A DNA stretch of 64,000 bases from an uncultured Eubacteriales bacterium (lineage in GTDB: Bacteria > Bacillota > Clostridia > Christensenellales > Aristaeellaceae). Where the stretch lies: positions 1 through 64,000 of the forward strand of contig OMYT01000031.1 of NCBI GenBank assembly GCA_900315315.1, read 5' to 3'. Each line of letters starts with the position of its first letter. Within the stretch, counting starts at the first letter, position 1. The notes under the pieces were generated by a model. It did not search any database, was not told where the DNA came from, and saw nothing but the letters and a program-made list of their open reading frames with translations. This document shows, in pieces, positions 50,967 through 60,262 of this stretch. The translations under genes and the position numbers were made by a program.

Positions 50967-51935
50967 ATGAAGAAACTGATCTCTCTGATGCTGGCAGTGC
51001 TGATGATTACACTTTGCGCCTGCGGGTTTGCGGAAGAAACGGACGTATCCGCAAAAACAGCTTTCGTGCAGATTAAAGAAGGCGTCACGGCTCAGGTCTT
51101 TAAAAAGCCGGGCGATAAAAAGGCGGTTGATACCCTCTCAGGCGGCCAGATCTGCGAATTGCTCGGTGAGGAAACCACGGAAACGGGTGTCGCCTGGTTC
51201 CAGGTGTTCTATCTGAACAGCAAAAAAGCTGGAACCCCCGGATATATTAACGCGGAAGACGCGGAACAACTGACTGAGGAACAGCTGAAAGCTTTGATGA
51301 ATGATCCTGAAAAGCTCAATGAAATCCTGGACCTGGTTGAGGCGCTGGATGTTTACCTCGGCAAGAAAAGCGGGAACGGGGAAACCGGCGGCACTGATCT
51401 GGTAACAGAACTGAAATCGCTTTACAAACAGGCAGCGAACGAACTGGAAAAGCTGCTCAACACCAGTGTGACGCCGGATCTGGATAAGCTTGAAAAGCAG
51501 GGAAAAGAGCTTGCGGATAAGGCAAAGGCTGCCGCAGAAGATCTGAAGGATGATGTGATCGATACGCTGGCAGCCATGGATGGAAAAGAGACCGGCGAAC
51601 AGATCGACATCCTGATGGACAGCATCAGCGACGCCATCGAAAAGCGGGCCGGGGTAACTGACGAGAAAATCAACGAAGCGCTGGATAAGGTGTCAAGCGT
51701 GCTGAAGGAGCTGGACACACATCTGGGTGAAGGGACCGGCAACGCAATCGACAGTGTTGCGTCCACCGTGAAAGATACAAAAAGCTGGCTGGACGGCAAA
51801 GATTTCGGTGAGGTAAACAGTGCAATGAAAGAACTTGCCGAAAAGTTTAAAAATAATGGATTCGTTTCCGGCGCAGGAAGTGGCGGCTTCGGCGCCATCC
51901 TGGAGAAACTGCAGAAAATATTCCCGAAAAAATAA
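50967..51935 (+). CDS. Secreted SH3-like plus helical-coil protein
   Basis: 322 residues. Signal sequence MKKLISLMLAVLMITLCAC with a Cys at a lipobox-like place, then residues 30-100 resembling a bacterial SH3 domain (VTAQVFKKPGDKKAVDTLSGGQICELL ... AWFQVFY ... GYINAEDAEQL). The rest is charged helix with repeating leucines (LDKLEKQGKELADKAKAAAEDL), coiled-coil-like. Function unknown; it sits directly upstream of a MacB-type ABC exporter and may be an envelope partner. AAGGAGG before ATG. Its stop is three bases from the ATPase start. Confidence 0.75.
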   Translation: MKKLISLMLAVLMITLCACGFAEETDVSAKTAFVQIKEGVTAQVFKKPGDKKAVDTLSGGQICELLGEETTETGVAWFQVFYLNSKKAGTPGYINAEDAEQLTEEQLKALMNDPEKLNEILDLVEALDVYLGKKSGNGETGGTDLVTELKSLYKQAANELEKLLNTSVTPDLDKLEKQGKELADKAKAAAEDLKDDVIDTLAAMDGKETGEQIDILMDSISDAIEKRAGVTDEKINEALDKVSSVLKELDTHLGEGTGNAIDSVASTVKDTKSWLDGKDFGEVNSAMKELAEKFKNNGFVSGAGSGGFGAILEKLQKIFPKK

Positions 51936-51938
51936 GCA

Positions 51939-52673
51939 ATGACTGACGCAATCAAACCGGCGGAAGCGGGAAAGCCCATCCTGACCGCCCGCCATCTGGT
52001 CAAAACCTACGGCAAAGAGCAGAGCCTGGTCCGCGCGCTGGACGATGTGAGCCTGGAGATCCGTGCAGGGGAACTGCTGGCTATCCTGGGGTCCAGCGGC
52101 AGCGGCAAATCCACGCTGCTGAACATGCTGGGCGGAATGGACCGGCCCGACAGCGGGAGTATCGCGTTTTCAGGCACGGATATTTCCGGGGCAAACGACC
52201 GGGAACTGACAAGATACAGAAAGCAGCATGTCGGCTTCATCTTTCAGAACTTCAACCTGATCCCGGAACTGACGGCTCTGGAAAACGTGGATCTTACAGC
52301 GGACAAGACGGAGGATCCGAAGATTTCAGAGCATATGCTGGAACTGGTGGGGCTTCCGGATAAAATGGATGCTTATCCTGCCCAGATGTCGGGCGGACAG
52401 CAGCAGCGTGTTTCCATTGCCCGGGCGCTGGCAAAGCGCCCGGCCCTGCTGCTTTGCGATGAGCCGACCGGCTCCCTGGATTCGGAAACCGGACAGCAGA
52501 TCCTGATCCAGCTGGAGGAGCTTGTCCGTCTTCACGGACGGACGGTCGTGATTGTCACGCATACCCGTGAAACGGGCCGGATGGCGGATCGGATCATTGA
52601 GATCCGGAACGGAAAAATCGTCAGGGAGGAAAAAAACGGGCAGATTGTTTCAGCCCGGGAAATTGCTTGGTAG
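51939..52673 (+). CDS. ABC transporter ATP-binding protein (MacB/LolD type)
   Basis: 244 residues: Walker [13 protein letters not shown] loop FIFQNFNL, signature [14 protein letters not shown], Walker [13 protein letters not shown] and H loop VIVTHT. Of the MacB/LolD/FtsE class that drives mechanotransmission rather than classic transport. Three bases separate its stop from the permease ATG, so the pair is one unit. Substrate unknown. Confidence 0.93.
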   Translation: MTDAIKPAEAGKPILTARHLVKTYGKEQSLVRALDDVSLEIRAGELLAILGSSGSGKSTLLNMLGGMDRPDSGSIAFSGTDISGANDRELTRYRKQHVGFIFQNFNLIPELTALENVDLTADKTEDPKISEHMLELVGLPDKMDAYPAQMSGGQQQRVSIARALAKRPALLLCDEPTGSLDSETGQQILIQLEELVRLHGRTVVIVTHTRETGRMADRIIEIRNGKIVREEKNGQIVSAREIAW

Positions 52674-52676
52674 ATC

Positions 52677-55600
52677 ATGAAGCTCAGCCTGATTAAAATG
52701 GTCTTCCGCAGATACCGGAAGATCATGGTTTCCCTGGTGATGATTGCCGCGCTGGCCGTTGCGCTCATGAACGGCATGTTCAACGCCTGGGCATCGCTGG
52801 ACATATCCCTGAAAACCTATCTGACGGAATACGGCATTGCCGATGCGTCGATCTCTGCGGAAGTCACGGATACCGCCGCGGCGGAGAAGATCCGGCAGGT
52901 GGACGGAGTGGCCGATGTGATCGCCCGCCTGACCGGGAGCAGCCAGATCATCACCCCTTCGGGGAATATGCTGACAGCCCAGATCATTTCGATGGACAAA
53001 GAGGACTTCCTCCAGCTGTACCACTGGGAAGACTCACAGGAGCCGGCCGGGGATTATATCCTGGCGGATTACTGGTTTGCCGCAAACAACGGAATATCCG
53101 TCGGGGATGAGCTGCAGATCCGGACAGGCGAGGATGAATACCGTCCGTTTACCGTGGCCGCTGTGGTGTCGGCCCCTGAAACACTGGAAAGGACAAAACT
53201 GAATCTGGGAGGAAAATACTACCCGGATTTCGGTTTTTTATATGCGCCGATTTCCCTGCTGGAAACCGAAACAGAGAAGGAAAAGCGCCGCATGACAGAG
53301 GAATGGCAGAAAAAGGAAGACGAATATCTGCAGGCGGAAAAGGAGTTTCGGGAAAGCTGGGACGAAGGGCAGGCGGAACTGACAAAAGCCCGGGAAGAGC
53401 TGGAAAAACAGGAAAAAGAGTTTGAGGAAAAGCGGACTGAACTGAAGGACCAGCTCCGGGAACTGACGGAAGGCCGGGCCCGCCTGATCCTGGGGAGAAA
53501 GGAACTGGCGGACGCGGAAGGAACCGCGGAGGAGCGGAAAAAGGAACTGAAAGAACAGCTGGACCGCGCAGCCGAACAGCTGCTGGAGACAGAGGATAAG
53601 CAGGCGGAACTGACAGAGGTCCGGAATGAGCTGAGCAGTCTGCTGGTTCAGCTGGAGGACGCGAAAGGCCGCCTCGTGGTCGCCAGGGATCTGATCACGA
53701 AAAAGCAGGGGGAAATCGTAAGCAAACTGCAGCTCCTGAAAAGCGCCCGGACCCTGTGGCAGCAGGCGCGTTCCGCTGATACGGGAATTGATATAGGCGC
53801 GGCGGAAGCCGCGCTGGCAGCCCAGGGAGTCTCCCCGGCGAGCCTCGACAGCTGGATCAGCCAGGCGGAGAGCGGGATCAGCAAAATGATCACCGGGAGG
53901 AACAGAATCCAGAACGGCATCGTCGAGATCAGCAGCAGCCATCTGTCGGAAGTCCTGACTTATCTGGAAGAAACGGAGCAGGGGCTTGAGGCAGTTGCGG
54001 AGATCCATGCGGCCTTGCAGGATGGCATTGCCGAAATGGAAGCGGGATTGAAAAGCATTGCCGATTTCGAGCGGGAGGCGCCGGACAACCGGGAAGAGAT
54101 CAATCAGAAATTGCAGGAAGTGGAGGAAGGCTTACAGGCGATCTACGACGGATTGTCGGAGGGTGAAACGGCGCTGGAGGAAGGCCGAAACGAACTGAAA
54201 GAGAAAAGCACGGAGGCTGAAGAAGCCCGCACGGAAGCCGCGGATGAGTTGGCCGAAGGCGCGAAGAGCCTGCAGGATGCCCTGGATGAACTGACCGCCT
54301 GGAAAGGCTATACGCCTTTGCGGAATGAATTCCTGATCTGGTTTGACAAGGACGTAACCGATCGGAGGGCCGTCCTGAAAGCGGCGGAAGCGGCGCTCGA
54401 TGTACCGGTGCAGAACAGTGAACTGTACGAAGATTCCCAGGTAGCCGGATCCATTGACGACAATCTGTCTCCCATGTGGTCGATGTCCGTGGCAATTCCG
54501 CTGGTCTTTGTCGGGATCATGATGGTGGTGCTGTTCCTGTTCCTGTCCATCATGATCCGCCAGAGCCGGCAGAGTATCGGAATCCTTCGGGCGCTGGGCT
54601 TCGGCAGAGCCCAGGTGCGCCATGTGTTCAGCCTTGCCAGCGTCATCCTGATGATGCTTGCGTCGCTGCTGGGCGGCGGGCTCAGTCTGGTCATTACCCG
54701 TATTTTCAATGATTATTATAAAAAGTTCTTTTTACTGCCGTCCTATATGCATATGTTCAACGGTTTTGTGTTTGCGCTGAGCACGGCAGCCTTCATCCTG
54801 CTGGGTCTCATTGCGGTGGCGCTGTCTTCCGGCTCCCTGAGCCGCATCCGGCCGGCGGAAGCGGTCGCCAGGACGGTTTCCATGCCGCCGAAGGTCGGGC
54901 GTCTGTCCCGCCTGCTGCTGCGCAGGGTGGAACCGCTGTCCAAGTTCAGCCTGCTGAGCCTGCGGCGGAATCCGTTCCGTTTTGTCACTTCCGTGATCTG
55001 TATCTCCGGCGCGGTCAGCATCATTTTCGCCGCCCTGTCCTTTATTGTATCGAAAAATGAGATCCTGACAGACGTTTTCAGCAGGAAACTGCTCTATGAC
55101 GCGCAGGTCTTCTTCAGCCCGGAAGATCTGGAGGAGGAGACGGAGGCAAAAATCCGGCAGATTGAATCGGTTGAAACTGCGGAACGCTTCTGGGCCAGGG
55201 AGGAAGATATTGCTTACCGGGACAGGTCGATCCGCGGAAGGCTGCTGTTCCTCGAACCGGACACGGTGATGGTCTCCCTGACGGATCTGCAGGACAGGCC
55301 GATGGAATATCCCCGGGAGGGAATCGTCCTGTCCGGCAGCATTGCGAAAACGCTTGGCGTAAAAGAAGGTGATATGGTAACTGTGAGGGGAACGGAAACC
55401 CCGGTGACCGGCATATCCCATCAGATGTCCATGGATTTTCAGTATCTGCCCGCCGCGGAAAAAGACCTGTACCGGAAAGCGGAACAGACCGGATGGCTGC
55501 TCCGCCTGAAGGAAGGATCGGACGGGTCGGATATCGCCTCCCGGCTTTATCGGGAAGAAGGCTATCTGACAACCCTGTTAAAATCAGTCATGCAGAAAGG

Positions 55601-56024
55601 GTACGACGACCTGTTCAGTACATATGATCTGTATGTGTGGATGCTGGTCACGCTGTGCGGCATTATCGGGATTTTTATTATTGTGAATACCGGCTGGAAC
55701 AATCTGCAGGAGCAGAAACTGTCCCTGAGCGTCCTGCGCGCCATCGGATTCCAGCAGCGGCAGATTTCCGCCCGCTGGTTTCTTCAATCGCTGCTGTACC
55801 TGGTTTGCTCCCTGCTGATCGGCTTCTTGATCGGGCAGGTCGTCGCTGTCAAAAGCCTGGACCTGATGAGCAATTCCGTCCGGCATCTGGAATATGTCCC
55901 GGCCCTTTTCCAGTATGCCTGGACGGGAATCAGCACCTTTGTTTTCATCCTGGCCGGGCATCTGATCACGATGAGGAGTATGAAAAAATGGGATCTGGTG
56001 GAAAACACCAAGGGCAGGGAATGA
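52677..56024 (+). CDS. FtsX/MacB-type ABC permease with giant extracellular coiled coil
   Basis: 1115 residues. TM1 at about 16-38; MacB-like extracellular domain to about 200; then roughly 330 residues of coiled coil (about 205-540; EKRRMTEEWQKKEDEYLQAEKEF, REELEKQEKEFEEKR and similar heptads); first FtsX domain with TM2-4 (about 600-720); second extracellular domain (760-950) and final three TMs (about 980-1105). The coil is long enough to span a thick cell wall. Family relatives export peptides or act in resistance or envelope signalling. The upstream SH3/coil protein may bind it. Confidence 0.9.
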   Translation: MKLSLIKMVFRRYRKIMVSLVMIAALAVALMNGMFNAWASLDISLKTYLTEYGIADASISAEVTDTAAAEKIRQVDGVADVIARLTGSSQIITPSGNMLTAQIISMDKEDFLQLYHWEDSQEPAGDYILADYWFAANNGISVGDELQIRTGEDEYRPFTVAAVVSAPETLERTKLNLGGKYYPDFGFLYAPISLLETETEKEKRRMTEEWQKKEDEYLQAEKEFRESWDEGQAELTKAREELEKQEKEFEEKRTELKDQLRELTEGRARLILGRKELADAEGTAEERKKELKEQLDRAAEQLLETEDKQAELTEVRNELSSLLVQLEDAKGRLVVARDLITKKQGEIVSKLQLLKSARTLWQQARSADTGIDIGAAEAALAAQGVSPASLDSWISQAESGISKMITGRNRIQNGIVEISSSHLSEVLTYLEETEQGLEAVAEIHAALQDGIAEMEAGLKSIADFEREAPDNREEINQKLQEVEEGLQAIYDGLSEGETALEEGRNELKEKSTEAEEARTEAADELAEGAKSLQDALDELTAWKGYTPLRNEFLIWFDKDVTDRRAVLKAAEAALDVPVQNSELYEDSQVAGSIDDNLSPMWSMSVAIPLVFVGIMMVVLFLFLSIMIRQSRQSIGILRALGFGRAQVRHVFSLASVILMMLASLLGGGLSLVITRIFNDYYKKFFLLPSYMHMFNGFVFALSTAAFILLGLIAVALSSGSLSRIRPAEAVARTVSMPPKVGRLSRLLLRRVEPLSKFSLLSLRRNPFRFVTSVICISGAVSIIFAALSFIVSKNEILTDVFSRKLLYDAQVFFSPEDLEEETEAKIRQIESVETAERFWAREEDIAYRDRSIRGRLLFLEPDTVMVSLTDLQDRPMEYPREGIVLSGSIAKTLGVKEGDMVTVRGTETPVTGISHQMSMDFQYLPAAEKDLYRKAEQTGWLLRLKEGSDGSDIASRLYREEGYLTTLLKSVMQKGYDDLFSTYDLYVWMLVTLCGIIGIFIIVNTGWNNLQEQKLSLSVLRAIGFQQRQISARWFLQSLLYLVCSLLIGFLIGQVVAVKSLDLMSNSVRHLEYVPALFQYAWTGISTFVFILAGHLITMRSMKKWDLVENTKGRE

Positions 56025-56096
56025 TCGGGATGATCCGGTTTTTCCCGGTCAGGATTATTTTTCCGGTTTGCCGGACAATTACCGGACGAAATATGA

Positions 56097-56102
56097 TATA
56101 AT
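56097..56102 (+). promoter_or_regulatory. Extended -10 promoter of the secreted HAD gene
   Basis: TGATATAAT extended -10; no well spaced -35 is seen. An inverted repeat CCGGacaattaCCGG lies just upstream. Confidence 0.5.
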
Positions 56103-56165
56103 GTGCAAAGAATGATCCCTGATTCTGTAATCAGGTCATGTCATGAAATATCAAGGAGGTTCAAC

Positions 56166-57698
56166 ATGAAAAACAGTTTTGGGAAACATCTGGCAGCTTT
56201 TATTCTTGCGGTGATGATGCTGCTGGCACTGCTTGCTGTGCCCGCAACGGCGGAGCAGGAGGAAGACATCTTTGCGGACTGGAACAAGGACGCTCCCGCG
56301 CTGAAAACGCTGATTGAGTACGTGGAAGCGGTGACGGATGAGTCCTCGCCGGATTATATCCCGCCGGCTGACCGGATTGCGACCTTTGATATGGACGGGA
56401 CGCTTTGCGGCGAACTGTATCCCACCTATCTGGAATACTATCTGCTGGAGCGGCGCATCTTCTGCGATCCCTCCTATACGCCGGATGAGGAAATGCTGGA
56501 GTTCGGCTGTATGCTGAGGGACCACGCGCTGGACAAATCCTTCCCGGACGGGATGGATATGCTCCACGCCGTCCACGCGGCCAAAGCCTACGCAGGCCTG
56601 ACGCTGACACAGTTTGCCGATTTCGTGACAAACCAGCTGGTACGCGAAACGGACGGCTTTGAAGGCATGACCAATGCGAATACGTTCTATACGCCCATGG
56701 TGGAAGTCGTTGAGTACCTGCAGGAAAACGGCTTCAAGGTCTACGTCTGCAGCGGCAGCGACCGCTACATCTGCCGGACCTTCATCGAAGGCCATCTGGA
56801 CATTCCCTTTGAACAGATCATCGGCATGGATGTGGATGTCGAAGCGACCAATGAAAACGGTGAGGACGGGCTGAAATACGTCTATTCCAGTGAGGACGGC
56901 ATCGTCCGGACGGACAGGCTGCTGATCAAGAACCTGAAAATGAACAAGGTGAAAGCCATCGTGAAGGAAATCGGCCGCCAGCCGGTGCTCTCCTTCGGCA
57001 ACAGCAGCGGCGATGTGAGCATGCACAACTTCACGATCTTCAACAACCGGTATAAAAGCGCCGCCTTCATGCTGATCGCGGATGATGAGGAACGCGATTA
57101 CGGCAACACGGAAAAGGCGCAGTCCCTGAAGGAAAAATGGGAACAGAGCGGCTACAACGTCATCTCCATGAAAAATGACTTCCGGACGATCTACGGGGAC
57201 GAAGTGAAGAAGACCGGCACCTTCCATTGGCTGGAAGAATTTGCGGAGCCCGTGAACGCCCCGGCAAAGACTGAAACAGCGCAGGCCGAAGAAACCCAGG
57301 CTGGCACGGAAGCGCCTGCCTCGGAACAGGGTGTGGCGGAAGAAGCCCCGGCAGCGGAGCAGAATGCTGAAGAGAAAGCCGACGTCCAGTATGTGCTGTT
57401 CCTGGGGACGAACGACAAGGACACCAACAAGCCTGTCTTTACTCAGGCGGAAACGCTTGAGCGGATTAAAGATATCCTGGTCCGTCACTTCGGCGGATAC
57501 ACGATCCAGGAAGCGCACGGCGGTTGGGAAAGCGACGGGAAGCTGTATCAGGAATATACGATCGTGATTTATCTGAGCGACACAACCCTGGACAAGGTTC
57601 ACGCCGCCGCTGATGAAATGGTTGAAACATTCCGTCAGAGCTCCGTACTGATTCAGGAAAACCCGACCAAAACGGAATTCTATTCCGGGGCGAAGTAA
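56166..57698 (+). CDS. Secreted HAD phosphatase fused to a C-terminal DUF3574-like domain
   Basis: 510 residues with a signal peptide (AAFILAVMMLLALLAVPATA). HAD catalytic motif FDMDGTLCGE (Asp75, Asp77), motif II SGSDRYICRTF, motif III Lys and motif IV LSFGNSSGDVSM are present, so it should be an active extracytoplasmic phosphatase. An Ala/Glu-rich linker (about 365-410) leads to a small domain, YVLFLGTNDKDTNKPVFTQ ... GGWESDGKLYQEYTIVIYL, resembling DUF3574. Such a fusion is not one I know. AAGGAGG before ATG 56166; own promoter. Followed closely by the TlpA gene. Confidence 0.85.
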   Translation: MKNSFGKHLAAFILAVMMLLALLAVPATAEQEEDIFADWNKDAPALKTLIEYVEAVTDESSPDYIPPADRIATFDMDGTLCGELYPTYLEYYLLERRIFCDPSYTPDEEMLEFGCMLRDHALDKSFPDGMDMLHAVHAAKAYAGLTLTQFADFVTNQLVRETDGFEGMTNANTFYTPMVEVVEYLQENGFKVYVCSGSDRYICRTFIEGHLDIPFEQIIGMDVDVEATNENGEDGLKYVYSSEDGIVRTDRLLIKNLKMNKVKAIVKEIGRQPVLSFGNSSGDVSMHNFTIFNNRYKSAAFMLIADDEERDYGNTEKAQSLKEKWEQSGYNVISMKNDFRTIYGDEVKKTGTFHWLEEFAEPVNAPAKTETAQAEETQAGTEAPASEQGVAEEAPAAEQNAEEKADVQYVLFLGTNDKDTNKPVFTQAETLERIKDILVRHFGGYTIQEAHGGWESDGKLYQEYTIVIYLSDTTLDKVHAAADEMVETFRQSSVLIQENPTKTEFYSGAK

Positions 57699-57737
57699 TC
57701 CCGCATCCGGCACTCATTCTGAAAGGAGATCACTCAC

Positions 57738-58790
57738 ATGAGAAAAATCATTGCCTTGCTGGCAGCTCTCGTGCTGCTCCTCACGGTTTCGCTTTCCGCT
57801 GTTGCGGAAGAGGAGGCTGCAATCTGGCCTTTCAAAGATACCGGCATTGAACTGACCGCTCCCGAAAAATGGAGTCAGCTTCAGGGCCTGCTCTACCCGA
57901 TGGAAATCGGGGAGTTTGATCCCGACCGGAAAATCGCCTGTACCGTCATTCTGTACATACCGCTCAGCGAGGAGGATCGGGCGCTGGTCTCCCAGTCCAG
58001 GAGCGGCGCCGAGCTCACTGAAGAGCAGACCGGCCGGCTCACGGAACTCTTCAGCAGCATGTCTGAACTGTACAGTTTCTTCTCCGTCGGGAACGGCAAG
58101 ACCTTTGAGGATGTCCAGGATGTGATCCTCAAAAATGATTCCCCGGACAACTACATTGTGGATGAGCTCGGCCAGGCGGAAGACTACCGTTTCTATCTCA
58201 TGACGCCCAAAACGGACTCTGAAGCGGTTACAAACTCCCTTGCGCAGTTCCCGGAAAGATGCCGGGAGGAATATATCAGCCTCCTGACGGATACTGATGC
58301 CGTCAAAGCCGCTGTCACCGTGCATAAGCCTGAGAAGCCCGGCGAGGCTGTCATCGGAACCGTTCTCTCCTTTGAACTCAATGATTTCGACGGTAAACCT
58401 GTTAAAAGCGAGGATCTCTTCTCCGGCCGCAAGGTGACCCTGGTCAATCTCTGGGCCAGCTGGTGCGGTCCTTGTGCCGCCGAGATGCCCGAGCTGGAAG
58501 CCATCTGGCAGGAATACGGCGCCAGGGGCGCCGGGGTCATCGGCCTCTGCCTGGACGGCTATAAGGAAAAAAGCCTTGCCGACGCGAAGAAGGTCGCAGA
58601 GGAAGGCGGCGTCACCTATCCCATGATCGCCTGCACAAAGGATCTGGAAACCTTTTTCCTGGAATCCATGGGGGACACCGTCCCTACCTCCTTTTTCGTC
58701 AACAGCGAAGGCGTCATCATCGGCAGCCTGATCATCGGCGTCAACCCCGATGCCTACCGCGCGGCCCTGGATGAATACCTGAACCAATAA
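57738..58790 (+). CDS. Secreted TlpA/ResA-like thioredoxin with N-terminal extension
   Basis: 350 residues: signal peptide (IIALLAALVLLLTVSLSAVA), an N-terminal domain of about 180 residues without known motif, then a TlpA-type redoxin with NLWASWCGPCAAEMPELE (CxxC) and cis-Pro segment VPTSFFVNSEG. Extracytoplasmic thiol-disulfide reductase or oxidase is expected; partner unknown. AAAGGAG precedes ATG. Nine bases separate it from the DUF2252 gene. Confidence 0.88.
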   Translation: MRKIIALLAALVLLLTVSLSAVAEEEAAIWPFKDTGIELTAPEKWSQLQGLLYPMEIGEFDPDRKIACTVILYIPLSEEDRALVSQSRSGAELTEEQTGRLTELFSSMSELYSFFSVGNGKTFEDVQDVILKNDSPDNYIVDELGQAEDYRFYLMTPKTDSEAVTNSLAQFPERCREEYISLLTDTDAVKAAVTVHKPEKPGEAVIGTVLSFELNDFDGKPVKSEDLFSGRKVTLVNLWASWCGPCAAEMPELEAIWQEYGARGAGVIGLCLDGYKEKSLADAKKVAEEGGVTYPMIACTKDLETFFLESMGDTVPTSFFVNSEGVIIGSLIIGVNPDAYRAALDEYLNQ

Positions 58791-58798
58791 GCAATAAT

Positions 58799-60157
58799 AT
58801 GATTACGACAGAAGAAAGAAAGCAGGAAGCAAAAAAGTACAGAAAAACCACTTCACGCAAAGCGCTTGGACAATGGACGGTGAAGACAGGCCGTCCTGAG
58901 GTTGAACAGCTGATCCGTAAGCAGGAGCAGAACCGGCAGAAAGATTTGATTCCGATCCGGCATGAACGCATGTCCGCCTCCCCTTTCAGTTTTTTCAGGG
59001 GAGCTGCCGTCATTCAGGCAAATGACCTGGCTGCTTCGCCCGGGACGCCTTTCCGGGTGCAGGCCTGCGGGGATGCCCATATTTCCAACTTTGGGATCTT
59101 TGCGTCTCCCGAACGTCGGCTGGTCTTTGGGATCAATGATTTTGACGAGACCCTTCCGGCTCCGTTTGAAGTGGATGTGAAGCGGCTTTTTGCCAGCCTT
59201 GAAATCTGCGGGCGCCAGAAAGGGCTTCCGAAGGCAGCCCGCACGGACATCGTTTACAGCGCTGCCGCTCTGTACAGACAGTCCATGTCCGGATTTTCCG
59301 ATATGGGAAATATGGAGGTGTGGTACGAACACCTCGATCTGGAAAAGCAGATGAAAAAAAAAGCGGACAGCATCAGCGATAAGCAGAAGAAACGGATAGA
59401 AGCCGTCATTTCAAAGGCATTGCTGAAAAACAGTGAACGCGCAGTATCAAAATACACGGAAACGGTGGACGGAAGGCTCCGGATTAAAAGTAATCCGCCC
59501 CTGATTGTTCCGATCCGCGATCTGCTCGGAAAGGACAGAGATCGTTTTGATTTCAGCCACAGCATCGACGAAGCATTGAAAATTTATAAGGAATCTCTTC
59601 CGGCCGGGAGGCGGCACCTGATTGATCAGTATGAGCCGCTTGAATTGGCGCATAAAGTGGTCGGGGTCGGAAGCGTTGGCCTGAAAGCCTGGATTCTGAT
59701 CCTCATGGGCCGTGAAAACGGGGATCCGCTGGTCCTGCAGATCAAAGAGGCGAATCATTCTGTCCTGGAAGCATACTATGGCGCCAGCGTGTATGAAAAA
59801 TGCGGCCGGAGGATCGTGGAAGGCCAGCAGGCAATCCAGAACATCGGAGACATCCTGCTCGGCTGGCTGCGCCTGAAGACCGCGTCCGGAAGCAACCGTG
59901 ACTATTATGTCCGTCAGTTGTGGGATTCAAAATATTCATTTGATCCTGAGACACTGCATGAGGACGCCTTTGACGTGCTCTCCCGGCTGTGCGCCTGGAC
60001 CCTGGCCCACGCCCATGCGAAAACCGGCGACCGTCATGCGATCGCCGGCTATCTGGGAAACAGTGATGCTTTTGAGGATGCGATGGTGAAATATGCTTTC
60101 TCCTACGCAGATCAGAACGAAGCAGACTATGAAATGTTCCTGAAATTGAAAAAATAA
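58799..60157 (+). CDS. DUF2252 family protein
   Basis: 452 residues. Typical DUF2252 blocks: RMSASPFSFFRGAA, VQACGDAHISNFGIF, FGINDFDETLPAPFEVDVKRLFAS, VGVGSVGLKAWILIL and HAHAKTGDRHAIAGYLG. The HxDxxxxN-like and DFD motifs recall protein-kinase/aminoglycoside phosphotransferase folds; biochemical role unknown. No signal peptide. Last gene of the plus-strand run; a hairpin repeat (R7) lies between it and glyS. Confidence 0.88.
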   Translation: MITTEERKQEAKKYRKTTSRKALGQWTVKTGRPEVEQLIRKQEQNRQKDLIPIRHERMSASPFSFFRGAAVIQANDLAASPGTPFRVQACGDAHISNFGIFASPERRLVFGINDFDETLPAPFEVDVKRLFASLEICGRQKGLPKAARTDIVYSAAALYRQSMSGFSDMGNMEVWYEHLDLEKQMKKKADSISDKQKKRIEAVISKALLKNSERAVSKYTETVDGRLRIKSNPPLIVPIRDLLGKDRDRFDFSHSIDEALKIYKESLPAGRRHLIDQYEPLELAHKVVGVGSVGLKAWILILMGRENGDPLVLQIKEANHSVLEAYYGASVYEKCGRRIVEGQQAIQNIGDILLGWLRLKTASGSNRDYYVRQLWDSKYSFDPETLHEDAFDVLSRLCAWTLAHAHAKTGDRHAIAGYLGNSDAFEDAMVKYAFSYADQNEADYEMFLKLKK

Positions 60158-60169
60158 CTTACCAACATC

Positions 60170-60258
60170 CCGAAGGGGGCTTGGGCGATGTCGCGCGCGG
60201 TGCGCGAGACGGCACACCGTCCGCGGTGCGCGTGCGATTCCTTGCGGAAAGCCCCCGG
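60170..60258 (+). repeat. Hairpin repeat copy R7 with GCGCGG module
   Basis: CCGAAGGGGGC on the left and GCGGAAAGCCCCC on the right, with the GATGTCGCGCGCGG ... GATTCCTTGC insert in the loop. The insert holds GACGG-CACA-CCGTC and a direct repeat GCGGTGCGCG. A T-run follows. Lies between convergent genes. Confidence 0.85.
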
Positions 60259-60262
60259 TTTT

